Assembly (NCBI GenBank): GCA_003439945.1
Contig: QVRM01000484.1
Span: 124,001 to 188,000, forward strand
Length of the DNA stretch: 64,000 nucleotides
Direction: 5' to 3'
Source: Dermanyssus gallinae
Lineage: Eukaryota > Arthropoda > Arachnida > Mesostigmata > Dermanyssidae
Within the stretch, counting starts at the first letter, position 1, and every line of letters starts with the position of its first letter. The position numbers and the translations under genes are program-made. The notes beneath the pieces were generated by a model. The model was given only the letters and a program-made list of their open reading frames with translations, was not told the origin of the DNA and did no database searches. Positions 37,096-48,031 of this stretch are shown here, piece by piece.

Positions 37096-38038
37096 ATGAC
37101 GATTCGAAGGTACAGTAGGCTGGGGCTAGTGGGAGATTAAATTTTTCGCGTATGTCTTCTACAAACGATGGCGTATCGGTCAACAAGTAGACCAATCTGT
37201 TTCTCGATGTCGTGTGCAGCCCGAGCACCATTTTCAGAAATGCAGGTTTCACTCTATCCAAGGTTGTCAAGTCACGCACGGTTAGTTTTTCCCAGACGAT
37301 CTGGATTCCATAGGTTGCTGTCGGTGCGATCTTCAGGTCGAATAAGCTCACGGCAATAGCAACTGCAAGTTTCTGTGGGGATTCGATCATAGCTGCGGCC
37401 ACGATCGCCTTCCGAGCTCGCTCCTCGATATGAGCCGAGAATGACTTACCCGTCGTTGTTAATGTGAGGCCGAGGTACGTAAAGGAGTTTACTATTCTTA
37501 AGCTTTGTCCGTCAAGGCGGAATGAATCACTACCTGCCAGCCTCCCACCTCTTCTTAACTTCATAGCCTCGGTTTTTGTGTTGTTAATTTGAAGTCCTAC
37601 AGTCGCGACATAATTATGCAGAGTTATCAGCGCTTGTTGTAGGCGAAATCTACTCGGGCTGTACATAACGAGGTCGTCTGCGTACATGATTACCTTCACG
37701 TGGGGGTGTCGCTGATTGATGTGTGAGGGGAGGTCATTGACGAGGACAGCGAAAAACAGTGGGCTTAGGTTGTCGCCTTGAGCTAAACCTGTTGTCTGCT
37801 CTATTCCATTTCTCTCAGCTACTCCATCGTCAATAGATACCTGGTTCTTATGTAGGATATCTTTCAGTAGGCCCAGGATATTTTGTGTCACACCATGCTG
37901 TGAGAGTATGGAAAGTACAATGCATCTTGAGCCGGAATCAAATGCTACTTTAAAGTCGACAAAGACAGCAAAGAGATGTCGCCTCGCACTCCTTAGTGTC
38001 TTCTCGATGTCATCTAGGAGTATCGCGCACGCCGACAT
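37025..38038 (-). pseudogene. Reverse transcriptase domain of the minus-strand retrotransposon
   Basis: An open frame of 337 codons. It begins inside the RT (the preceding codons read GFRCGKST, then MSACAILLDDIEKTL), runs through HLFAVFVDFKVAFDSG (motif A), GLAQGDNLSPLFFAVLVNDL, VIMYADDLVMYS (the catalytic box, at about 37670-37690), LQINNTKTEAM and NSFTYLGLTLTTTG, and ends in the thumb and connection. The catalytic aspartates are all present, so the domain is well conserved. It is separated from the upstream frame by a deletion, so no complete enzyme can be read from it. RNase H motifs were not seen. Confidence 0.92.
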
Positions 38039-38045
38039 CGTAGAT

Positions 38046-39227
38046 TTACCGCACCGAAAACCGTGTTGGGATTACGACCATGGTGCATTCCCTCCAAGTT
38101 TCTGGAATTTTTCCGCTGGACAGGCGCGCATTGAATAAGGCAGTCCAACATCGTACAAACGCCAATCCTTTAATGTGTTCATTAAAAATCCCGTCTAGAC
38201 CACATGCTTTCCGGTTCGGTAACCTGAAGATGGCCTCCGTGACTTCGGCAACCGTGAACTCACGTTGAAGGTCCACGATGTCTTCGAGGTCGTTTGGCAG
38301 CCAACAGGAGTAGTAATACGGCACCTCGACAGGAACCGTGTCGCAGGAGCTTAGGATCCCCCTAAAGTGTGCCTGGAGCCTCTCCGGATCAACGGGACAG
38401 CTTGCTCTAGCAGGTCTTGAGAATCGTAGCCAAACGTGTGGGGTTTGGGTAGCTTCGTCTAGAAGCTTCGCCTCCTGCTTCTCCTCGAACTTTAGTTTTG
38501 CGTTCTTCAAGCAGTCCTTATAAAATTTCTTGACTTGGGCGACGGACGACTCGGGACATAGCTGTAGTCGGCTTAGCTCCTTTACCTGGAGAGAGATCTG
38601 CTTTGCCGCTGAACATTCAGGGTTCCACCACGGCCTGGCGGGTGGAGGTCGTTTCGGGACTACACAGCTCCTTAGCGTGTCGCTCAGGAATTTATGGTAC
38701 GACTCCACGTCTGGGCTTTCGTTGTATGGGTAAATAATCGAGACAGCCTCTTGGAGCTTGAGGATGTCGAGTTTCCTACTTCCTGTTTGACTTTTCTGAG
38801 GGGGAGGATTGTCGTGAGGGTTGACAGTGACTTCAATCCTTACGGGTACGTGCCATTTTATTAGTCCGCCTTCTTTGAGCGAATTTTCAGGCCCGACGTA
38901 CCGCACACCGTCCTTGGCGATGTTTGTGGCGAACATGTCTATTACGGACGATCCCATAGGGCCAACGAAGGTTGGGATTTGTGGGTTCGTCACACTCCAT
39001 AAGCCAAACTCACCCAAAATATCCATAAACGCAGTTGTCCGACTGTGATCGGGTAAGTCAAGTCTGACATTTAAATCTCCTGCTAGTATGACCGGCTTTC
39101 TGCTGCGCACGAATAGACAGCATGGTGTCAGCTTTGAGTTTTGAGAACGAGGCGATTTTTGCAGTACAAGTGACTCTACTATACTAGGCTTACTATTATT
39201 TGAAAAAGCCTGCAGCAGGTGGTACAA
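38046..39227 (-). pseudogene. Endonuclease C-terminus, linker and RT start of the same element
   Basis: A 393-codon open frame. Near its start it reads PVILAGDLNVRLD (the GDxN motif of APE endonucleases) and SSVIDMFATNI (the S-x-ID motif). Where 'SDH' is expected it has KWHVPVRIEV, so the aspartate before the catalytic histidine is missing. The linker and the RT beginning follow: FTVAEVTEAIFRLPNRKACG, GLDGIFNEHIKGL, GKIPETWRECTMVVIPT, then a stop. The bases after IPT jump directly to GFRCGKST in another frame, so the 40-60 codons normally between these motifs are gone. The N-terminal half of the endonuclease is also missing, apart from a frame-shifted VPP remnant near 39220. Confidence 0.9.
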
Positions 39228-39245
39228 ACGTAAAAGCCGGTATTA

Positions 39246-39463
39246 TCTGACATATTACCTGAATAACGTAACTGTATCAAAAATCGTAAATGTTAGTACA
39301 ACTGGACGGTGTCTTTAGATGGCAATCGCCTGATTCCATTGACAATGGAAATCACAACACGCTACATATAGACGAACTAGAACGTCGGAGACACTCATTT
39401 TAAGACCAAACGTTCCAAAGAAGCAGGTCGATATTTTAATAAAGAGGCCCGCCCCCTGTGAAG

Positions 39464-39468
<5 letters not shown>
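39246..39468. other. Short non-coding spacer
   Basis: Nothing recognised between the truncated 5' end of the retroelement and the (AT)n tract. Confidence 0.6.

Positions 39469-39529
<61 letters not shown>
39469..39529. repeat. (AT)n microsatellite, 61 bp
   Basis: Uninterrupted AT alternation. Confidence 0.97.
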
Positions 39530-39533
<4 letters not shown>

Positions 39534-40779
39534 AATGAGATTTCCTGGTGGAAATATGTCGTTCAACACTGATGACTTGGCGGTTAAATCAGACCGGCAA
39601 GCAGCAATCGAAGCTGGCCGGAAGGCAAAGCCCTTACAACTAATGACGTTGTTTTATAACTAACTGTATAATGTTATGACTTCAAGGGACTAGTCGTTAA
39701 GAAAAAGTCATTGACTTATGTACACCGTCGCAGGAAATTCGTCATAATGTCGCATTATAGGGTGAGAAACAAAAAAACAGCGTTTTGGTAATTACATAGG
39801 CTAGATTAGCTTTCTCAAGTAGGTTCACAATACACATACTTCCATAGAAATCAGTAGCTGTAAGCTCAAAACAGCAGGCTTCTGAAGAAGAATGCGGTCA
39901 TTGTGACTACATGCATAGCTGAATAATTGTCCAATATTTACGCTTGTTATTTAGGATATTAACTTAGCCTAACGCATAGCTTGATAATAAGCAGTGTAAG
40001 TGTGTTTCAAAATGAATATTGTTTATTGTAAAATTGTATGAAATGGTTCATTTGTTTTATTGCAAATATGTAAGGCGGGGGGAGGGGGGGGTGAAAACTG
40101 TAAAACTGACTTAACAATTTTGAGTTGGCATTTTTTTAAATCATTTCGATACACCTATTTGAGCATGCAGCATGTGAGAAAGAGTTGCTTAGTGTCCCTC
40201 TGCGCGCAGCAACTAGAGAGGTCATCAAGAGGTGGCTTTATACAGCCCACTTACATATCCTGTTGTCCTTTTTTGTTACCTATCGTTAGCTATGTCTTTG
40301 AATGGAAAACACTTATATTGAAAAAATAAGGATGGGTTTTAATAGCTAATTATGACTAACTTAGTAACGTGTTGGCGTACTTGCTAAGCTACATGTACTA
40401 AAATATAATAGAATAGAAAACGTCTTTTTTTGCAAAGAAAACCTAAAATGCAGCTGTAGTAACAGTAGATAATTTTGATGTATGCATTGACCATACGCCA
40501 GGCAAGAATGCTGTTCGTATGCTCAGCACGTATGCCAACACGTTTGCTAAGTTAGTCCTACTTCGATATTAAACATAAGTACTATTTCTTTCGAATTTTG
40601 TTAAACAGAAATTGCTGAAGTGGCCCTCTAATAGGTGATAAACCTGAGTCTGATTGTTTCCACTGCCGGTCCGCAACCTGCTAAAAGGTACACGAAGCGG
40701 TTTTTTTCGTCCGCGGCAAGCAAAGAACACGCTTCATATACATATATTGTTAAGCATCTTTTAAGATGCGCAAAATTTG
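39530..40779. other. AT-rich non-coding stretch
   Basis: No gene or element recognised. A G-run (GGCGGGGGGAGGGGGGGG) lies at about 40073-40091. The open frame starting at 40060 has no motif. Confidence 0.55.
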
Positions 40780-41527
40780 CTGCTGGAAGATAGCCCTATA
40801 CCCTGCCAAGGCTGTAGCTCAAAAAGACGCACTGCCGCACTCAGAGACAGTCGTCGAGGGCCTTCTCATTTCTGTATGAATAGAGGCAATAGTCACCCGA
40901 CCATACGGGAAGGAGTTGACAAACTCCAGCGGTTGTCCACAGCAGGGCATTTCGTATGTTGCAGCCAATCAACCCCCACGGCTAAACTTAATGGTTTTCG
41001 TCTTCCGCGAATTTATTTGCAGCTCTTTGCGGTGAAGATAACTTTTCACGTCGCCGACAATTCGGTCAATGGCATCGCGTTCCCGGTGGGCCACTACTGT
41101 GTCATCCGCATACATAACGAGGACGGCGTTTCTAAGCTCCTTAGGCACATAGCGGGCTAAGTCTGTGATGAGCAAGGAGAAGGCCAGGCAACTGAGAGGA
41201 TCTCCCTACGCAGCACTGATATAGTTGCGACCTAGCGTCATTTCGATTGAAGATTCGTTTGTAGAAATGCTGTTGGTGCTACTGCCGGGCGTTCTTGTAG
41301 CAGAATAGAAACGTTCTCGAAGTGATATCGCCCATACGGGAGGCAAACATTATTTCGGCAGGTGGTAAAGAAAATTGCAAAAGGACAGTGAGAATCGCTG
41401 TTAAACTTGTTGCCAAATGTGCCCTGAGCAGTGACGACATCAAAGACATCGTTAAACCCGTATAGTTGCTATCCCAGTTACTGCTGGCAATATAAACTTT
41501 GGCTCGATCGAGAGCAAATCTCAACAA
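40780..41527 (-). pseudogene. Non-LTR reverse transcriptase fragment with nonsense mutation
   Basis: On the minus strand, about 41270 to 40970 reads SISTNESSIEMTLGRNYIS, A, A, stop, then GDPLSCLAFSLLITDLARYV and LVMYADDTVVAHRERDAID. The stop (TAG) falls where the family has glutamine in QGDPLS, so one C-to-T change explains it. The frame continues through LQINSRKTKTIKFSRGG. After another stop it gives GQPLEFVNSFPYGRVTIAS (compare 'LE.V..F.YLGV'). The frame at 41279-41527 probably holds the preceding, less conserved RT start. The element differs from the one at 36910-39245. Confidence 0.82.
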
Positions 41528-44500
41528 GCCACTAAATATATATATATATATATATATATGCGTGTATGTGAATAAGTAACTTCAGTAGACTTGTGCCGTG
41601 AAGGTACTTCATTTTTCACGCACTTAACAGCGCCAAATATGTATATACATATATATATATATATATATATAGCATTCTGCTGCTCTTCAGACGCAAGAGG
41701 TGCGATTGCTCTGGCCGTGTCATTCGGGCCACGTTTGGTAACCCTGTGACTAGGTCCGCGCCAACGCTAATAAAAAGATGCATTTTAAATTCTGATGAAG
41801 GCCCGACACTTATGCTACGCTCGTCACGACTCTACGAGAATTACCAAATGGAAAAGATTGCTCCCAGACCCCAAGCAAAGGTGTCATTTTTGTAGAGAGT
41901 GCTTAAAAATTTTAAAATAGCAACATTTTTAGAAACTACTGGCGACAACGACAAGCAGCGAATGTCATTGTATCTATGAGCAATGACCACAACTCTAAGA
42001 GCAGCAAAGGCTAGCGACAACAACAACAACAACAATGTCGCCTATGGTAACGGCCGTCCGTGTGGCCGGCATAGTGCAAATCACAATAATAGTAATATGA
42101 AAGATGATGATGACGAGAGATAATAATCAGAAAATACTAATGTTTGATGTGAAGTGGTCTTTGAAGTGTGTTGGCACGTGCCTATGTTGTGTTTGCATTC
42201 ATGCATGCATGTATGCGGTCAAGCGTGCAAGCGTGACATCGTAATGTTCAGGCTCTAGATGTACAGGCGGGGTGGCGTCTCTCGAGCGTCGTCGTAACGT
42301 TGTGCAAGAAACAAGCGTGGCTGGCTCAAGTGTATCGAAGTGCAACTCGCTGCGCGACTGTGTGGCATCCCTATTGAAGGGCATCTGCATCCGCAGCAGC
42401 AGCACCAGCATCAACTTCACCATTATCATCACCCACTTTATCCACTTCACTCGCCGCCGTATCCTCGTGGTTAGTCGCCGTTGTCGTCATCGCAATAATG
42501 AGTGAGAGAAACGAGTGCTTCGGTGTCCCGATAACTACTTCTACTACCAAAAGAGACTGATCACACTGACCTGCGGTGGCAATGGCCGATAAACGGCGCG
42601 TTACCGCGCTAAACCGTCGGCTTGTCGATAACCGCAGCATCGAGGCAAAACAGATTCTCGAATAGATCGATCGCTACACAAACACAAGACACCGCATCAG
42701 AGTTCAAAGCAACAGACGACCAGTAGAGCAATCGAAAGTGCGAGAAATTGAGGAACAGAGAGAGAGAGAGAGAGGGGTTAATCAGACAAACTAGATCGAC
42801 CAGCAATATGACCAGCAAAATCTAGGCATACTTAGTTCTCTAATTTCACCTATTAGGGAAGTCTAGTTACGGCTAGGCCACAACGACAGGAGTTTATGGT
42901 TAAGCCTACCGCAGTCAAAGAAACACTAATGAACGTGCCTGTGCCTCTTGGAGGTGGCCTGGACAGACTTAGAAAAGCTAGACCTAGCAGAATAGCGTTT
43001 CCTAACCTAGCATATACAAAAAAAGACCTAGCAGACAAGACAATTGCTTTGTATGGTTATTGGCGATTAGAATGACATAGTGTTTATCATACGACACACT
43101 TTATTACAACGGCGTTTGGGTTACCACCGATGCTGCTGCTTATCGTAAACATGGAACATTCGACTTCTTCGAAACCGCCTGTTCCAGACTGTTCCAATGT
43201 GGAGCGACGAAATGAAAGCGATACACGAACGCCCACGTTGGTTCAACGTAGTGAATCTACCACAATGTTCATCGGTGGCGTGGTGCACTTGAAAAACAAG
43301 TCTGCAAAAAAACTCTTGTGCTCTAATTAGTCGTGACAGCTGCTGCTACTAGCGCTGATAAAAATTACAACAACAACAACAACAAACATAGCGACCCGAC
43401 GATTACCATTCAAATTGGCAATATCAGCGACAACGGAGAAGACGATATAGCAACAATAGAAAATCGTCCGACGTTCTAAAGAGTAATGCACTCTTCGTTT
43501 AGAAATTTACACAAATTGACAAGGCATGCTACCATTAAATACAGTCACCACAAGGCAAGAATGATTACAACTGAAGTAGCAACCACAGCAGGGATCGTAG
43601 CAACAATAACAACATTACAACAGAAGAACAACAACAACCACAGGATCTGAGTGTGAGCGATTTTATTGTGCCAGAGACGGCTGCTAGCCAGGCAGGCGTA
43701 GAAACTCCTCCAGGGCCAACGAACGTCCTGTTGACATACTTCGTTGTCGTCGTCACTAGCAGCTGCCATGTTGTTGTTGCTACTGTGTTTTTTGGTGTTG
43801 TTGTTGTTGTTGGTGGTGTTGTTGTTGTTATTGTTGCTGTGGTTGTTGTTGCTGGTGCTGCGGTTGTTGTTGCTGGTGCTGCTGCTGCTGCAACGCTTGT
43901 TGTTGCTGCGGTTGTTGTTGTTGTTATTATTATTGTTGCTGCTGTTACGGCGATTGCTGCTAGCAGCGGCGACGCCACTCACTGCCGGCTGCATCAGTGA
44001 TACCAGAAGTCGAAGGTCATCTGGCGTCCCTCCGTCCGTCCGCCGTCCTAAAGTCAATGTGGTTGCTCTTTCTGTCTGTGGTTGCTCTTTCGATTTGTTT
44101 GCCTGTCTGTCTGTCCTCCGTGCCGTCTCTTTTTAGTCCTCTCTAATGCCGTCTATCGAAGCCAACGTTGCTGTGTAGCTAAATCTAGCTGAATGTGTCT
44201 GTATGTGTGTATATGAAAATGTGAGAAAGTGTGGTGACGTCCACCGCCGTTCCAATCCTGACGTCTCAACGACCTGCACCAGCAGCATGCCACAGTCTAA
44301 TGTTAGGCTTCGAACTAGTCGACAAGTCCGCTGACTCGATATCTAGCTACGTAGGTAGGTAAGTTTCTGGTGAGCTGACTAGTGAGGGATTAAAATCGAT
44401 GCTCGTAATTGGCGTAAAGAATACAAAATCAATAAAGAAACTGTCTGATCGACTAATTGCAAGGTATAATGGACGAAAATCAAATCCACCATCAATTCAA

Positions 44501-44590
44501 AGCCAGGGTTCAGTGTCAGAGCGCTTAGCGTCTATCATTACCTCCGCCCGTCTCATCGGCTATACATGTGAAGACAAAAAAATCTCTAAA
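41528..44590. other. Non-coding stretch with simple repeats
   Basis: (AT)n at about 41535-41560 and 41640-41671; a (GA)n run near 42755-42773; a dense (TTG/GTT/CTG)n tract of about 230 bases at 43740-43970; pyrimidine-rich TCTG/TCCG runs at 44030-44130. The frames over the tract are repeat artefacts. One small frame with normal composition is listed separately. Confidence 0.55.
43151..43330 (+). CDS. Possible small protein or exon, 59 codons
   Basis: The ATG at 43151 (context aaacATGG) opens a frame of mixed, protein-like composition (EHSTSSKPPVPDCSNVER..., ending SAKKLLCSN and a stop). It is not made of simple repeats, unlike almost all nearby frames. No motif, splice signal or neighbour supports it, so it may be chance. 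Confidence 0.18.
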   Translation: MEHSTSSKPPVPDCSNVERRNESDTRTPTLVQRSESTTMFIGGVVHLKNKSAKKLLCSN

Positions 44591-44670
44591 GAACAAGGCG
44601 GCTTAGTGACAAAGCCTTTGTCTTGCATTGGAAAGGTGGTGAGCTCATTTTTTGAACTGGCCATTAATTA
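44591..44670 (+). mobile_element. tRNA-like SINE head, type 2, degraded copy
   Basis: About 35 bases, beginning GAACAAGGCGGCTTAGTGAC, match the head at 20656-20735 closely (A-box region and the following AAAGCCTTTG). The T-arm part has decayed (ATTTTTTGAACTGGCC). It lies 60 bases before a (GA)n tract. Confidence 0.55.
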
Positions 44671-44730
44671 GGCAAGGCGAATAATAAAAGAGATGGTGTA
44701 TTACTACTTTTTCTCATGAATATTATTATT

Positions 44731-44731
<1 letters not shown>

Positions 44732-44765
<34 letters not shown>
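44732..44765. repeat. (GA)n microsatellite
   Basis: About 34 bases of GA alternation, directly before the dispersed repeat that follows. Confidence 0.95.
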
Positions 44766-44766
<1 letters not shown>

Positions 44767-44782
44767 AAGATAAGAACATATA

Positions 44783-45097
44783 TAAATTGTTATGTACAGC
44801 TCTGATCGAGGTTATATGCATATCGCTGGAATAAGCTCGATCAGATTGTAATGTATACGCGCCACACGTTCATGTGTATCTATAACAGTGCTACGTTTGT
44901 TAACGGGCTACACATCGGAAACGTATCAATATGCCAATCAGCAATATCGAAATCAGCTGGAAACTCACTTCCTACGGTTGATATTAAGCATTCGTATCAT
45001 TAACGTCAAGATGATTACGAATTAGTTCGGATTTTATTGCACCTGTAGTAGTACTGCACAGTGGGTTTGTTTTAACAACAAATTAATCTCACTATTC
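44783..45097. repeat. Dispersed non-coding repeat, copy A
   Basis: This segment of about 315 bases aligns over most of its length with 46264-46565. Shared blocks include GAGGTTATATGCAT against AAGGTTATATGCAT, CAGCAATATCGA(A/G)ATCAGCTG, GATATTAA, ATGATTACG and the end AATTAA(T/C)CTC. No coding frame, A/B box or inverted ends were found. I estimate 70-75% identity by eye. Confidence 0.85.
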
Positions 45098-46225
45098 CAG
45101 CTCGATTACTACCACTTGTAGTACGACTACAAATGTATTTACAATCGACGTGCAACACGCTATTAATATTCGGCGACGACAGACCATTATTTGCGATTTT
45201 GGCAGTAGTAAGCAGAATGAGCATTGACGGAGAATGAATATTTTTGATCGTGTTATCGATCGACGCGCACTAATCGCTCTCATAGTTTATACAGATTATA
45301 ATTAAGTCTTACTTTTATTATTATTATTATTGAAATAACCTTGGTCCTCCATTCATGACGACGACAGCTCTCATGTAGTATTTTTACCTGGGCGGGAGCG
45401 ATCAAAGGGTGAACTAACAATGGGGGTGTTCGGGTTTCAAGCTGGCTTCCAAAAGAACTCGACGACGAATTCTGTTTGGCCATTTCAGGTTGTTGTTCAC
45501 GTTGTTCACACGCGTTGTTGTTGTTGTTGTTGTCGTTGTTGTTGTTGTTGCTGCTGCGGCTGCTGCTGTGGCGTTCGATTGCTAGGCCTCTTGTTGTGGC
45601 AACATACGTGCGCCAAAATGCATACAATTGGCGTATCAACAGATTGGGGGCTGTTTTTAAGGACAGGAGTACGTGTGTTACGGACGGTGTTCGTGCATGG
45701 CTATAGGTAGGTAGGTTATCTCCCACCGAGAATCACCTATGTTGCCATGCAGCTGCAACTCGACAACTAGATTATAGCAGGCGATGACTACCCGATAACA
45801 ACTAGAACATCAAATGGCCGACGGCCACTCGATCATCGTTGGCCTTACCTCCATCGTGGTAAGGTACCATTCAAATAGCGTGTATTCGAATCAAAATTGC
45901 TGGAATCGGTCGAAGTGAACGATCACAGATTACGACTACGACAACTACTACTAATATTACTGCTGCTACTACTAGTACCAAATGATTCCTAAGGATTTCT
46001 TGGTTAACCTGTGGTTGATCTTTCGATGTTCCATCCGTTAGAGGAGCGCGCGCGCGCGCGTTTGATTAATTTCTGTAATATCTGCTTCTTGTTTTGGATG
46101 ACGGCTACATGCCGATCGGTCTCTGCCGTCAGTCAGTCAGTCATCATCAGTATCACTGCCGTCGAAGCACATTAGCTATTTAGTTTTGTTTCTGCATGCC
46201 GTTAGTGCTGACCACCTGCACAATA

Positions 46226-46263
<38 letters not shown>
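45098..46263. other. Non-coding stretch with (GTT)n and (GC)n
   Basis: (GTT)n/(CTG)n tract at about 45505-45575, a (GC)7 run at 46046-46060 and an (AT)n tract at about 46224-46263. No protein supported. Confidence 0.55.
46046..46060. repeat. (GC)7 alternating tract
   Basis: Fifteen bases of strict G/C alternation in otherwise AT-rich DNA. It is a sequence type that readily adopts Z-DNA. Confidence 0.9.
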
Positions 46264-46267
<4 letters not shown>

Positions 46268-46565
46268 CAGGGCTGATTAAGGTTATATGCATTTCGCTCG
46301 TATGCATATAATGTCGATGAAATTGTTATCTATACGAGCCACACGTCCATATGTATCTACCAACAGTGTAACGTTTCACACACAACTTACATGTAGGAGG
46401 TGTATTAATATGCCCATCAGCAATATCGAGATCAGCTGTTGCACCTACTTGTTGCGGGTGATATTAAACTTGTGCAGTATTAATGTCACAATGATTACGG
46501 TTTTGTTCGGGATTATTGCACAATGGGTTCTATGCAGCAAATTAACCTCGTAGCACTATTATAAA
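46264..46565. repeat. Dispersed non-coding repeat, copy B
   Basis: Homologous to 44783-45097, same orientation, about 1.48 kb away. It starts at the end of an (AT)n tract, just as copy A starts near a (GA)n tract. Confidence 0.85.
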
Positions 46566-46869
46566 CATATATACAAATATTTGTAAGAAACAAGTAGCCG
46601 CAAAGCTAGTGGTGGTAAATGAAGGACTGGCGCAATCGGTCTAACACCTTGACCTTCTCATCCTTGGCTGAAGTTCACCTCTGTCAGACTTCTCGCGTTG
46701 AAGCGCCGCTAGGCCGCTTGCTTGGCCGAGTGAACCGCAATGAACGAATAGGTGATGCAGATCATATAGGCGAGTGGGTGCCGACGGAATGAGTTCATCA
46801 GAAATACCATTCTGTTAAATTCCTTGTATAATTGATTACGTTCCCTATGCTTAGCATTATGCAATATCT

Positions 46870-46910
<41 letters not shown>

Positions 46911-47705
46911 AAGAGAACAGGAGACCAAGAATGGAAGACAAGCGAACAAAATCCACACACCTATTTAGCTACCGTTTAGAATTGGTCGATACGTACGACC
47001 TTGCTAAAGAGCATTACCACCACTACTACTACTACTGTAGTACCACAAGAGGGAAAGTCTTAACGAAGAGAAAGCCGGCAACGCAACGACGAGTTTGGCC
47101 AACCGGCTTGAGGAACTCTGCTGTTCGATCGAAGCGCCAAGCTTCATCGGTCACCTTCCCATCATGGCTGGCTGGCTGGCTGCGTGGCCTGTGGTGGCCT
47201 CATCCTGACCCTCGACAGTGAAGACGGTGCCAAACATTAGAAGCCAAATCAGCGTGTGCCGTACAATTAGTTGGCTTGCTGGCGGGTGCTGGCTTACTCT
47301 TTATGGACGGCGTCAAAACATAACATAATGGGCGGTTGCACGGTAATGCACCATCTCATTTTATTGAGACTCGAGTGCTCCCCGTTTTTTGTCCGATCGT
47401 GGCCGACTATAATCCACTCCCGTATTCAGCTCGTATAAATTAGAATTTCATGAAAACCAATTTCCGGCAACAGCTCAACTCCGAGACTAGTCGTCAATCA
47501 TGCCTTCACAACGGCCGCTACCACCTCAACACCTCAACGAGTGAACTCGCCAGCTGTATCAGACTCAATATGTGTCGGTATGTGCGTGTGAGTTCGAGTC
47601 AACGCTAGTAACGATCCAGCCGTACAGGCTTCAGTGGGCGACGCCCCGTGTTTGCTAGTCGGCATTGATTAAAGTAATGAAAAACGAACAAACGGTACTG
47701 CTGCT
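46566..47705. other. Non-coding stretch
   Basis: A segment near 46625-46690 has a tRNA-like A box (TGGCGCAATCGG) and a weak B-box-like GAAGTTCACCTC, possibly a third SINE head. (AT)n lies at about 46873-46908. No gene supported. Confidence 0.45.
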
Positions 47706-48031
47706 TAGACTACTGTGGCTGTGTGGCGGCGTGGTCTAGGGGACTAGCGCGCTAGTCATGGCTGTCATCTACCGGGGTGTCGCCGGTTCGATCCCTGTTG
47801 TTGGTCGAATATACTTTGAGCGAAACTCATTGAGAACAGATGATAAACCATACCGCTGAGAGTCAGCAGTCATGCTGCCACACGGACTGTTGAGGAAACC
47901 CTAGATATCCTAACATGTCCGGCCCTCGGTGCATTAAATATAAAGCTCAGGTTAAGTGCCAAGCCCGTAGGGGACGGGGGAAAGTCTAGAATTAAAAACA
48001 AAATGTTTTCAATTCTAGACTACTGTGGCTG
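47706..48031 (+). mobile_element. tRNA-derived SINE, copy 3, with perfect target-site duplication
   Basis: The element (47722-48015) is flanked by a perfect 16-base direct repeat (47706-47721 and 48016-48031). The A box GTGGTCTAGGGG is at 47731-47742 and the B box GGTTCGATCCC, a full match to the consensus, at 47785-47795. The body aligns with the copies at 10108 and 31466, and the tail is A-rich (ATTAAAAACAAAATG). It is the best preserved of the three and probably the youngest. Confidence 0.93.

Larger units (their letters stand above)
36910..39245 (-). mobile_element. 5'-truncated non-LTR retrotransposon (endonuclease + RT), minus strand
   Basis: Read from 39245 down to 36910: C-terminal half of an APE-type endonuclease, linker, reverse transcriptase with MYADD, thumb, and a CCHC-like tail. 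The order is that of a Jockey/CR1/R1-type ORF2. It lacks the start of the endonuclease, has one internal deletion near 38045, and shows a frameshift near its end. The 3' end was not located exactly. Confidence 0.9.
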
